Positions 10,738 to 17,497 of a DNA stretch of 51,022 nt are shown one piece after another. Within the stretch, counting starts at the first letter, position 1. The number at the start of each line of letters is the position of its first letter. The stretch is from Eggerthellales bacterium (lineage in GTDB: Bacteria; Actinomycetota; Coriobacteriia; Coriobacteriales; Eggerthellaceae), in NCBI GenBank assembly GCA_029219345.1, contig JAQXTF010000086.1, positions 1-51,022 on the forward strand. Direction: 5' to 3'. The position numbers and the translations under genes were made by a program. Below the pieces are notes generated by a model that worked only from the letters and a program-made list of their open reading frames with translations, made no database searches and was not told the origin of the DNA.

Positions 10738-11928
10738 TTATTTCCTCTTGCTGTCATTATACATTGCCTTGGCCTTCGCGATTACGACACTTTCGCCTTC
10801 CTCTGCTAAGCAGCGCAATAGACCTTCTATCTGGGCTTTTGTCTGCGGATGCATGATTATATACCCACGGCTTTGGTCAAAATAGTTATACGGGTCGGCA
10901 TCGGTATAGTCTGCGCCTTTGTACGTCTTGCTGGCAGCAATTCGGTCGCACAGCATCTCCAGCACGTATTTTGTGGGCATGGGCGCCGGCTTTAAGCGAC
11001 CCTGCGGATCATCGGAAAGATCAAGCCAGTACTCAAAATGGTGCTTGTTCCTTCCCTTGTGGTGAAGCCACGCCTCCGTGAATCCACGGCATTCACGCTC
11101 TGCCGCATTAGGACTGCGAAAGCCCTGATAGAAGCGGGCTCCCATGCTAAACTCGGTAATGGTATATTTGCTCAAGTCATGGCGCATAGCCTGGCTGTAC
11201 AGGCCAATTTTGAAGCAAAGTTTCGCCACCTCAATCTTGTGCTTTGTGATTGTCTTGAAATGCCCCAGGGCTTTCTTCGCCGTAATTGGGGGAAGAGGCG
11301 CAGGAATATACTCCACTGTCTCCTGAGACTCTTCTAGAGACCTGCTCTCATCCTTGGCCTGGTCCTCATCATCCTGCTTTGTTTCCATGGGCTCTATATG
11401 GCTTTGAATAGGCCTTTCAAATGACTTCAGGAGCTCCACGACTTTATTATTCCACTCTTCTCTATTGGCAGCGCGTACTTGCATTAGCAGGTTCGTGAGC
11501 CCATTTTCGTCGAAGACCTTCACGCCATTTTCCCTCAACAAATATGCCGTCACACCCCAGCCCTCAGTAAGGGAGCCGCTAAAAGTGCCGTCATAGATCA
11601 TGCCTGATCCACAGGAAGGGCTTTTAGCCTTCAAAATTGCCAGAGACGCACCGGCGTTGCCTGCGGCTTCCAGAGCACAAGAGGCGCCTTCTTCGTACTC
11701 CCTGGTAACATCTTGTCCTGCTACGTTTACCACGCGCAAGGGCATGTCCGACTGAATTTCTGCTGGAGGCCTCGGCGTTGATAGCCCTCCCTGCACTTCG
11801 GGGCAAATAGGAATAAGACGAACTCCCTCAATTTCGCATAGGGCCCGTACCGCCTCACTTGGTTTCGACTCCCCATCATATCGGCAGGGCTCGCCCAAGA
11901 GGCATGCGCTCACTACAACGTTGACCAT
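10738..11928 (-). CDS. DUF523-DUF5662 fusion protein
   Basis: A 396-aa protein in two parts. Residues 1 to about 145 are DUF523: SACLLGEPCRYDG near the N-terminus with two cysteines, CPEVQGGLSTPRPP, then KAKSPSCGSGMIYDG. The conserved Cys set suggests metal or Fe-S binding, but the biochemical role is unsettled. An acidic, glutamine-rich linker (about 165-205) leads to a C-terminal domain resembling DUF5662 (MRHDLSKYTITEF, HHKGRNKHHFEYW), rich in His, Asp and Tyr. The ATG at 11928 has GGAGGAGAT directly upstream. DUF523 commonly occurs alone at about 150 aa, so the fusion is notable. Function unknown; family calls are from pattern recognition. Confidence 0.75.
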   Translation of the reverse strand: MVNVVVSACLLGEPCRYDGESKPSEAVRALCEIEGVRLIPICPEVQGGLSTPRPPAEIQSDMPLRVVNVAGQDVTREYEEGASCALEAAGNAGASLAILKAKSPSCGSGMIYDGTFSGSLTEGWGVTAYLLRENGVKVFDENGLTNLLMQVRAANREEWNNKVVELLKSFERPIQSHIEPMETKQDDEDQAKDESRSLEESQETVEYIPAPLPPITAKKALGHFKTITKHKIEVAKLCFKIGLYSQAMRHDLSKYTITEFSMGARFYQGFRSPNAAERECRGFTEAWLHHKGRNKHHFEYWLDLSDDPQGRLKPAPMPTKYVLEMLCDRIAASKTYKGADYTDADPYNYFDQSRGYIIMHPQTKAQIEGLLRCLAEEGESVVIAKAKAMYNDSKRK

Positions 11929-11940
11929 ATCTCCTCCAAT

Positions 11941-11971
11941 GTGTCACTTGGGGACGGTTCTCATTTGACAC
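11941..11971. repeat. REP-like imperfect palindromic intergenic repeat
   Basis: GTGTCA (11941-11946) and TGACAC (11966-11971) bracket a core that includes CTTGGGGACGGTTCTCATT. From memory, this type of intergenic repeat is widespread in bacterial genomes and sometimes travels with REP-associated transposases; none is visible here. It sits at the left edge of the plasmid-like block, 13 bases upstream of the DUF523-DUF5662 start codon. Confidence 0.6.
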
Positions 11972-11981
11972 TTTTTAAAAC

Positions 11982-12010
11982 TATATGGCCGTCACGCGGA
12001 CGGCCATATA
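11982..12010 (-). terminator. Long hairpin terminator of the small parA/RHH operon
   Basis: TATATGGCCGTC (11982-11993) and GACGGCCATATA (11999-12010) form a perfect 12-bp stem with loop ACGCG. It lies 30 bp past the stop of the RHH gene. On the minus strand it is followed by AGTTTTAAAAAG, a modest U-rich tail. Confidence 0.7.
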
Positions 12011-12039
12011 TTACTTTTTATAACATATTATATTTTATG

Positions 12040-12438
12040 TTATTCAATCCCACTTACTTCGCAGAATGCTTCCAATACAGCAATAACCGCTGCATTCTTC
12101 GATCTGAACCCACCTTGCTTTTGAATGGTTTCAATCTTCTTGGACAGCGAAGGGGTAATAAGCAAATTCACATGCTCGGTCTTGCGCTCACCATCCTCGG
12201 AATGAAGCATACCCCTGGCAATGAGCGGAGCCTGCTCTACCTTTTCCGAGGCCGGCTTCCTCCCCCTTTTCTTCGGTTCAGCTGCCGGTTTTTCTTCTAC
12301 TTTTGGTTCCGTTTTTTGCTCATTTTTTTCAGGAACTTTTGTCATAACTTGCTGCGTTACCGCAACAGCGTTTTCTGCGCTTTTCACGCGAGCATTTGCT
12401 GCAGCTGAGCGCAACGCGCTTGCTGATAATTTAGCCAT
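12040..12438 (-). CDS. Small ribbon-helix-helix DNA-binding partition partner (ParG-like)
   Basis: A 132-aa protein. Residues 1-85 are Ala/Lys/Glu/Pro-rich and probably disordered, with a basic KKRGRKP patch. The C-terminal 45 residues (VNLLITPSLSKKIETI, then GGFRSKNAAVIAVLEAF) fit a ribbon-helix-helix fold. A flexible basic N-tail plus a C-terminal RHH domain, encoded directly after a small ParA, is the layout of type Ib partition partners such as ParG, which bind centromere repeats and repress their operon. The start overlaps the ParA stop by 8 nt, implying translational coupling. Likely targets are the ACATGT repeats in the 13016-13557 spacer. Function is inferred from architecture. Confidence 0.65.
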   Translation of the reverse strand: MAKLSASALRSAAANARVKSAENAVAVTQQVMTKVPEKNEQKTEPKVEEKPAAEPKKRGRKPASEKVEQAPLIARGMLHSEDGERKTEHVNLLITPSLSKKIETIQKQGGFRSKNAAVIAVLEAFCEVSGIE

Positions 12439-13015
12439 TATTCACAACCTCCAAAACTTCTTTCACCAACGCAGAAAAGTCTTTTGCAGGCTTGCTATTA
12501 CTGTCTACATCGTTAATAGATTTAGACAACAAGCGTGCCTGAGAAACTGCGGTACCCTGATGCAGCGCGGTTTTCATCACCTTGCCAGGATAATCTGCGC
12601 ACACGTTTTGGAACATAATCTGATCAACCACACGGCGCATATCAAGCTTATTGAAAACAATACGGTAATCAGTGCCCACCTTTTTGCAACGGCTTACCAC
12701 GTTGGCCAAAGGGGCTTCGCTATCCGCCTCGGGAAGAAACGGAATTATTACCAAATCGCTTGATTCAATTACATCTTCAATGCTCAAATTTTCGCCATTT
12801 AATTCAATTGGCATATCCAAAGCGCCACGAGTATCAATAATCGTGTACTCAGGTTCTTCAATTTCTTCGTTTACAAAACGGCTACTTTGCTGGTCGTCAA
12901 GGTCTATAACTTCAACCGTTTTTCCCATTTCCCTCAAAGAAAATGCCAGCTGATCGCAAATAGTGGTCTTCCCAGAACCGCCTTTTTGCATAATCAAAGA
13001 AATGGTTTTACTCAT
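12431..13015 (-). CDS. Small ParA-family partition ATPase
   Basis: A 194-aa ATPase with a deviant Walker A motif at residues 11-18 (KGGSGKTT, including the signature first lysine), a Walker A' region VEVIDLDDQQSS and a switch segment YTIIDTRG. It lacks the N-terminal DNA-binding extension of type Ia ParA, so it matches type Ib. I start at the ATG at 13015, preceded by AGAGGAAATT, rather than 34 codons upstream, because the Walker A motif then sits at the usual distance from the N-terminus. It would be transcribed from the AT-rich spacer and is coupled to the RHH gene downstream. ATP-dependent DNA segregation is the expected role. Confidence 0.85.
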   Translation of the reverse strand: MSKTISLIMQKGGSGKTTICDQLAFSLREMGKTVEVIDLDDQQSSRFVNEEIEEPEYTIIDTRGALDMPIELNGENLSIEDVIESSDLVIIPFLPEADSEAPLANVVSRCKKVGTDYRIVFNKLDMRRVVDQIMFQNVCADYPGKVMKTALHQGTAVSQARLLSKSINDVDSNSKPAKDFSALVKEVLEVVNNG

Positions 13016-13305
13016 AATTTCCTCTTTCATAACATGTTTTATAACATGTATTTTTGCTCGGTCTTCATTATTATAAAACATAACATGTTTTCTGTCATTC
13101 TTTATATTATCTAACATGTTCTATCATATGTAATATTATCTATATTATTTTAGACATTATCATATAATATAACGTATGTTTTGATTTATCACATGTTTTA
13201 TATAATGTGATACATCTTATAATATTGATAATATTACATAATATGTTATATAATGTAATATATTTATAATATAAATCAACATTACTTTATATAATCATTT
13301 TTAAA

Positions 13306-13328
13306 TTTTGGGCAATAATTGCCCAAAA
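13306..13328. repeat. Perfect palindrome, TTTTGGGCAA-N3-TTGCCCAAAA
   Basis: Two perfect 10-bp arms are separated by TAA. The core TTGGGCAA-N3-TTGCCCAA recurs at 13384-13402, 78 bp downstream, with a different 3-nt centre (AAA). Identical arms and spacing in both copies suggest a protein-binding site, most simply for ParB or for the RHH-ParA fusion that lies just downstream. Confidence 0.75.
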
Positions 13329-13383
13329 GAACAGCTAACGAAAATACTGGTCACTAATGCATGCAGTTTTATGATAGGGGAGC

Positions 13384-13402
13384 TTGGGCAAAAATTGCCC
13401 AA
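13384..13402. repeat. Second copy of palindrome, TTGGGCAA-N3-TTGCCCAA
   Basis: Perfect 8-bp arms with a 3-nt spacer match the core of the palindrome at 13306-13328. It lies about 155 bp upstream of the RHH-ParA start codon and is a candidate operator or parS site. Confidence 0.75.
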
Positions 13403-13557
13403 AAATTCTATTGAGAATTTTACATACTCTAGTTAATTATATAAGCAACTCTTTCCGAAATATGATATAATAATAATAATAACTATTTATGTAGTAACAA
13501 CAGTTTATATATTATGTTTTATAATATATTATATTTTATTTAATTAAGAGGAGAATC

Positions 13558-14535
13558 ATGGCTGTAAAGAAGATAAAAAAGAACACCGCAGCTTTCTATC
13601 TCACCGACGAAGTGACAGAAGCTCTCGAGGAAAAAGCAAAGAAAACTGGCATTTCAAAATCTGAAATTGTTGAACAATATCTGGCAAAAGCCATGATTGA
13701 AAAAAATGGAGAAGACAAACCCATGATCATTACCATCATGAGCTTCAAAGGCGGCGTTGGTAAGACCACTTCCGCCGCGTCCATTGGCATTTGCTTAGCA
13801 GAAAACAACAACAAGGTATTGATTATCGACCTTGACGGACAGGGCTCCATATCCCAGTATTTGGGCGTTTACGACCAAACCGCTGAGGAAGATTGCATTG
13901 CCGATATCATGTTCACTAATGCAAAGGGTCAGCGAAAAACCATCCTGGATATCGTGCGTCCTACCGAATATCCCAACGTTGATATCGTTCCTTCAAACTT
14001 CCGTTTCTCTGACGCAGACTCCCGTATGCGAAATGAAAGCTCCCAGTCTAGCATCGACTCTCGCTTGCGCTTCGCCATCGAAGACGCCCTTGAGGAAACC
14101 CACTACGATTACATCGTCATCGACTGCCCTCCATCTTTGGGCCTGGTAGTAACCAACGCCATCACTGCGTTGGAAGCAGGCAACGATGCATCCATGATCA
14201 TTATTCCGGTGCGTTGCGACGGTTTCGCCATCGCCGGCCTTTCCAACACTATCTCCACCATAGAACAAGTAGCCCGCGAGCGCCGCACCCCCATGCGTCG
14301 TTGGAAGCTTCTTTCCACCATCGCCGAAAAGAACACCGTGGCATATCGCGAAGGCAAAAAACTCATTGACAAGAGCTTCAAAAACGCCGAGTTCTTCAAT
14401 ACGGTAATCCCCAAGAACACCAGCGTCATTGAAAGCACCCTTGCAATGCAGCCGGCAGTGGTCTACGAGCCCAAGTCGAAGGCAGCAGAAGAATATCGCC
14501 GCCTGGCCGAAGAGATCGAAGAGATCAATGGCTAA
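13558..14535 (+). CDS. parA: ParA partition ATPase with N-terminal ribbon-helix-helix domain
   Basis: A 325-aa protein. Residues about 10-48 (AAFYLTDEVTEALEEKAK, then GISKSEIVEQYLAKAM) look like a ribbon-helix-helix domain. A ParA/Soj ATPase follows, with deviant Walker A KGGVGKTT at 64-71, IIDLDGQGS after it and a YIVIDCPPS strand further on. ParA binds DNA non-specifically with ATP and is stimulated by ParB to segregate replicons. Type Ia ParAs usually carry a winged helix-turn-helix domain; an RHH in that place is unusual and would give the ATPase its own sequence-specific operator binding. The ATG at 13558 has GAGGAG upstream. Its stop overlaps the parB start by 8 nt. The ATPase call is firm; the RHH call is from pattern. 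Confidence 0.88.
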   Translation: MAVKKIKKNTAAFYLTDEVTEALEEKAKKTGISKSEIVEQYLAKAMIEKNGEDKPMIITIMSFKGGVGKTTSAASIGICLAENNNKVLIIDLDGQGSISQYLGVYDQTAEEDCIADIMFTNAKGQRKTILDIVRPTEYPNVDIVPSNFRFSDADSRMRNESSQSSIDSRLRFAIEDALEETHYDYIVIDCPPSLGLVVTNAITALEAGNDASMIIIPVRCDGFAIAGLSNTISTIEQVARERRTPMRRWKLLSTIAEKNTVAYREGKKLIDKSFKNAEFFNTVIPKNTSVIESTLAMQPAVVYEPKSKAAEEYRRLAEEIEEING

Positions 14536-15517
14536 ATCGAAACTCCGAGCAGCTCTGGAAAAGAGTGGGGGAGGGGTAAAGCGCTACATCACCGAATCAG
14601 AGGAGTTCGCCTCAGATGAAGATCTGATGCAAGCAGCCCTGGAAAACAAAACTGGCCAAGCCGAAGACGGAGCAACCCAACTTGCCCGCGCCAACAAGCG
14701 CACCTCACTTCTGAAAAAAGCCGGCTTCGACTTCATAGACGTGCGCGACCTGACGCCAAACAAAAACAACACCTATACGGTGGAGCAGGGGAGTGTCGAA
14801 AGTCTTGCCTCGTTGATCTATGAGACCAAGAACACAACGCCCCTCATTGTGCGCGCAGTAAAAGAAGGTTATGAGATCATCGATGGCGAAAGGCGCTATC
14901 GGGCCCATCTCTTGTTAGGCGAGCGCTATGGCGAGCATTGGTATATGGTGCCAGCACGCGTTTTTGACGTTGATAAGCTCACCGATGAAGAGGCTAATTT
15001 CATTCTGCATGCAGAAAACATCGGCCAGAGAAATATGACGCCATCTGAGCGAGCAAATGGCATGGCCGCAGTTCAGGAGCGCATTTTGAAAGCGCGTAAA
15101 CAAGATCCTGCTTTTAAAGGACGCGCAACCAAAGATGTGTTGGCAGAACAATTTGGTGTAAGCCCGCGAACAGCAACCATGGAAGTAACCATTGGTAAAT
15201 CCCTCTGCGACAAGGGTAAACAGCTTTACGATAATGACAAGATTACAAAAACTGCAGCTTATGCAATAGCTCTTCTAGATACAAACGAGCAAGAAACCAT
15301 TTGCAATCAAATTCTGGGTGGGGAAGTAACCAAGAAGAATGCTGAACGTACAGCGCAATGTAGAAGAACCGGAAGCACCAAAAAGGATAAAACCTCAAAC
15401 GAGTATCTTGCTAACGCAAAAAAGGAGCTCCAAGCTGCCATCAAAACCAAGGTTAAACCTGATAGAGTTCTCATAGCAGAAGTTAAAAACCTCCTAGATA
15501 AGCTAGAGGAACTTTAA
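14528..15517 (+). CDS. parB: ParB-family partition protein
   Basis: A 329-aa protein starting at the ATG at 14528 inside the last codons of parA, a typical coupled pair. It has a ParB/Srx-type N-terminal domain with GERRYRAH at 120-127 (the conserved nucleotide-binding patch of ParB CTPases). ENIGQRNMTPSERANG and an HTH segment (TKDVLAEQFGVSPRTATMEV) follow, then a Lys-rich C-terminal region likely to dimerise. ParB loads at parS and spreads on DNA. The first 55 residues are acidic/basic and probably flexible, and should contain the ParA-stimulating arginine finger. Likely parS sites are the TTGGGCAA palindromes upstream. Confidence 0.9.
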   Translation: MAKSKLRAALEKSGGGVKRYITESEEFASDEDLMQAALENKTGQAEDGATQLARANKRTSLLKKAGFDFIDVRDLTPNKNNTYTVEQGSVESLASLIYETKNTTPLIVRAVKEGYEIIDGERRYRAHLLLGERYGEHWYMVPARVFDVDKLTDEEANFILHAENIGQRNMTPSERANGMAAVQERILKARKQDPAFKGRATKDVLAEQFGVSPRTATMEVTIGKSLCDKGKQLYDNDKITKTAAYAIALLDTNEQETICNQILGGEVTKKNAERTAQCRRTGSTKKDKTSNEYLANAKKELQAAIKTKVKPDRVLIAEVKNLLDKLEEL

Positions 15518-15541
15518 GCAAATCCTAAACAGGTCCTCATA

Positions 15542-15569
15542 AAGGCGTTCTCTAAAAAGGGAGCGCCTT
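15542..15569 (+). terminator. Hairpin between the convergent parB and replication genes
   Basis: AAGGCGTTCTC (15542-15552) and GGGAGCGCCTT (15559-15569) form an 11-bp stem with two G-U pairs and a 6-nt loop. It starts 25 bp after the parB stop and ends just before the stop of the opposing replication gene. There is no strong U tract on either strand, so termination efficiency is uncertain. Confidence 0.55.
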
Positions 15570-15571
15570 AC

Positions 15572-16999
15572 CTATGTCCCAGTGGACAAGAAAACACTCA
15601 CAGAACCCACAGCCAGGGAGTAACCAGAGGAGAAAGGGCCCACACAACAAAAATCGTCTGCCAAAAAATTGCACTCTGATGAGGCAAAAAAATTAAGGGC
15701 TGCACGAGCTGCCTCTTTAAGGTCAGTGATTGTTGCCTGAACTGCGGTTTTATTCTTTTCGAGAGTTTCCTTGGCCGCCTTAAGCACAGATGCTACCGTA
15801 CGCTTGCACACGCCCACAGCCTGAGCAACAGTCTCCATGGTTGCACCGGGCTGGGCATATAGGGCGACAATGCGAGCATTACGAGCTTCGCGCTTCTCTG
15901 CGGTAGCGCGCTTGGCTTGCTGGCGCTCAATCATACGTCGGGATTCGAAAAACGACGTAGCGTCAATTTCCGCTGAGGTCATGCGCAGCTTGGAAACAAT
16001 AGTGGCCGCAGACATCTTATAGAAGCCCACTTTAGAAACGGAGCGAACGATCTGATCAAGCACTGCAACGGCTAAAGGCTCGGAAAAGCGTTTATTAAAT
16101 TCAACAAGTCGCGCAAAAGCGTCCTCTTTGTCAGCGTAGATTTGAACCGCAGCGTTATAGAGGCAAAAGCACATAAGTTCACGATTGCCCTTGCAATTGA
16201 ATTGGCGCACCTCCTGAAGCTTGAACAGTTTTCCCACGCGAGACAAACTAAGCTTGTCAAAGTTGACAAACTGGGTTTTACCTGAGCTTTTACGTTCAAT
16301 AGCAACAGGCTTCAAGAACCCAAAGGAACTCAACTGAGACAGCGAATAGTAGCTTTCATTGCAATGAATGAGCTGAGCGTATCGACCGGCAGACACGTTA
16401 TAGGTACCCGGAATGCGAGAGACGCGAGCAAAATCGAAAACAGCGGTATCGACCTCCAGGGTAGGTACGCACTCAACAGCGCTCTTCACCGCAGCCAGCA
16501 GCTTACCTTCCACGTCGCGGAAAAACGCCAGGCCCTTTTCGTTGAAAGCGCCACCCGTCACGCGATAGGAAAGAGAGTGATCCAGCACATAATAGACATG
16601 CAGGCCGCGGCCGGTGTCAACCAACATATTGGGTTCAGGCAAAGCACGCGCAAGAACGGCCTGTTCCAGAGCGCGAATGCCCTTTTCGACGGCACTTCGA
16701 GCATTTCCCTCATGGCAATCAAGGTCAAACATAAACGCATTAATCTGTCGCAGGCGCTCAGTTTTGCGGGAGCGTTGGGTAAATCCATTGCGAGTGACAT
16801 ACCAGTCGGCATCGTCGAAAAGAGTGTAGTTCAAAAGCTGGGGAACACGGGCGAAAGATTCGCTCCAATGACCGTCTGCACCTCTACGTGCAACGCAATA
16901 AAAGGAGGAGCGATCGTCATGGGAAAGCATGCGGAAAAAAGCCTGCGAAGGCGTTTCGTCCAGGCGCAAGGCACTGGTTCCGAAAGTGAATGACTGCAT
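15572..16999 (-). CDS. Primase-polymerase (AEP-like) replication initiation protein
   Basis: A 475-aa protein with a recognisable archaeo-eukaryotic-primase-like core: FMFDLDCH (D92 and D94, metal ligands), GRGLHVYYVL (H134) and VDTAVFDFARVSRIPGTYN (D184, D189). This is the pattern of plasmid and phage replication proteins related to RepE/Prim-Pol. A C-terminal helix-turn-helix (about residues 380-405, ETVAQAVGVCKRTVASVL) could bind the origin. The last 60 residues are unlike the rest and may be a drifted tail. Start ATG at 16999 lacks a clear Shine-Dalgarno sequence. It is convergent with parB and shows that the 12-17 kb block was, or is, a self-replicating element. No helicase or integrase is present. 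Confidence 0.75.
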   Translation of the reverse strand: MQSFTFGTSALRLDETPSQAFFRMLSHDDRSSFYCVARRGADGHWSESFARVPQLLNYTLFDDADWYVTRNGFTQRSRKTERLRQINAFMFDLDCHEGNARSAVEKGIRALEQAVLARALPEPNMLVDTGRGLHVYYVLDHSLSYRVTGGAFNEKGLAFFRDVEGKLLAAVKSAVECVPTLEVDTAVFDFARVSRIPGTYNVSAGRYAQLIHCNESYYSLSQLSSFGFLKPVAIERKSSGKTQFVNFDKLSLSRVGKLFKLQEVRQFNCKGNRELMCFCLYNAAVQIYADKEDAFARLVEFNKRFSEPLAVAVLDQIVRSVSKVGFYKMSAATIVSKLRMTSAEIDATSFFESRRMIERQQAKRATAEKREARNARIVALYAQPGATMETVAQAVGVCKRTVASVLKAAKETLEKNKTAVQATITDLKEAARAALNFFASSECNFLADDFCCVGPFSSGYSLAVGSVSVFLSTGT

Positions 17000-17046
17000 T
17001 GTCTATCTGGACAAAAGACCAGGAAAATAGGCATTTTCGCAGAAAA

Positions 17047-17078
17047 TTAGACAATAACTCACTAAGGAATGGTATAAT
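17047..17078 (+). promoter_or_regulatory. Extended -10 promoter for a short plus-strand RNA
   Basis: TATAAT at 17073-17078 is preceded by TG one base away (TGG TATAAT), an extended -10 element. A TAGACA at 17048-17053 could act as a -35 although the spacing (19) is long. The -10 lies 70 bp upstream of a strong terminator, with no open frame between. Confidence 0.6.
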
Positions 17079-17084
17079 ACATTC

Positions 17085-17153
17085 CATCAAGTCGCATTGA
17101 TATGAGCTTGTCTCAAACAAGGTCCTGAGTTGCCGCTCGGGACTTTTGTTTTT
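17085..17153 (+). ncRNA. Candidate ~70-nt small RNA, possibly countertranscript to the replication gene leader
   Basis: A promoter (TATAAT at 17073) and a rho-independent terminator (stem 17122-17143, U tract 17144-17153) bracket about 70 nt with no open frame. The interior can fold: CTTG/CAAG and TGAG/CTCA pairs near 17103-17120. It runs opposite to the replication gene, whose start codon is 86 bp away on the other strand, so the RNA would be antisense to that mRNA's leader if the leader extends past 17153. Short antisense RNAs at this position control copy number in many plasmids. That role is inference. Confidence 0.5.
17122..17153 (+). terminator. Strong rho-independent terminator
   Basis: GTCCTGAG (17122-17129) pairs with CTCGGGAC (17136-17143) in an 8-bp stem with one G-U, a 6-nt loop TTGCCG, and a TTTTGTTTTT tail. 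It closes the short transcript starting near 17085. Confidence 0.85.
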
Positions 17154-17304
17154 CTGGCGGCCTATCCTGACGGTTAGCCCAACCCTCCTTTCCAGCGTGG
17201 TGTGTTTATAGTGCGTTTACTGGAGTATGAGGATCATCGCGGATACAGGTATCCGCAGTCATCTATTGGCATATTATATTGGAGATTAGATTTTGTAAAT
17301 AGAA

Positions 17305-17350
17305 AATCTTATAGAAATTTAAAATTGTGTGGCTATTTGCCTATAAGATT
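17305..17350. repeat. Inverted repeat AATCTTATAG / CTATAAGATT
   Basis: Perfect 10-bp arms (17305-17314 and 17341-17350) enclose a 26-nt AT-rich loop and are followed by CTTTTTCT. It is either a weak terminator or an operator in the spacer between the replication block and the DUF2779 gene. I see nothing else in 17154-17497. Confidence 0.6.
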
Positions 17351-17497
17351 CTTTTTCTAAAGCGCCTTCTCATCCATTACCTATGGGAGCAAACATCTCT
17401 TCAGGATTCAAGTATATCCTATTTTGCCGCCGCAGCAGAATGCCTTGACCAATCAAGTGTATAATTCAGCCACTGCCGCAAACAAGAAAGACCTTTC

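Larger units (their letters stand above)
13016..13557. other. AT-rich palindrome-dense spacer: candidate centromere and replication origin
   Basis: This 540-bp stretch between two divergent parA genes has no gene and is strikingly AT-rich. It holds five ACATGT sites (13032, 13044, 13083, 13114, 13191), several TATAATGTA/TACATAATA-type inverted motifs and two long palindromes described separately. A TATAAT at 13466-13471 could be the -10 element for the plus-strand parA, although I see no good -35. Repeats of this kind are typical of parS sites, parA operators and iteron origins. Which role applies is inference. Confidence 0.55.

Noticed and set aside
13016-13557. CRISPR array in the repeat-rich spacer
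   Set aside because: The repeats are short palindromes of different types at irregular spacing, without unique spacers or cas genes.
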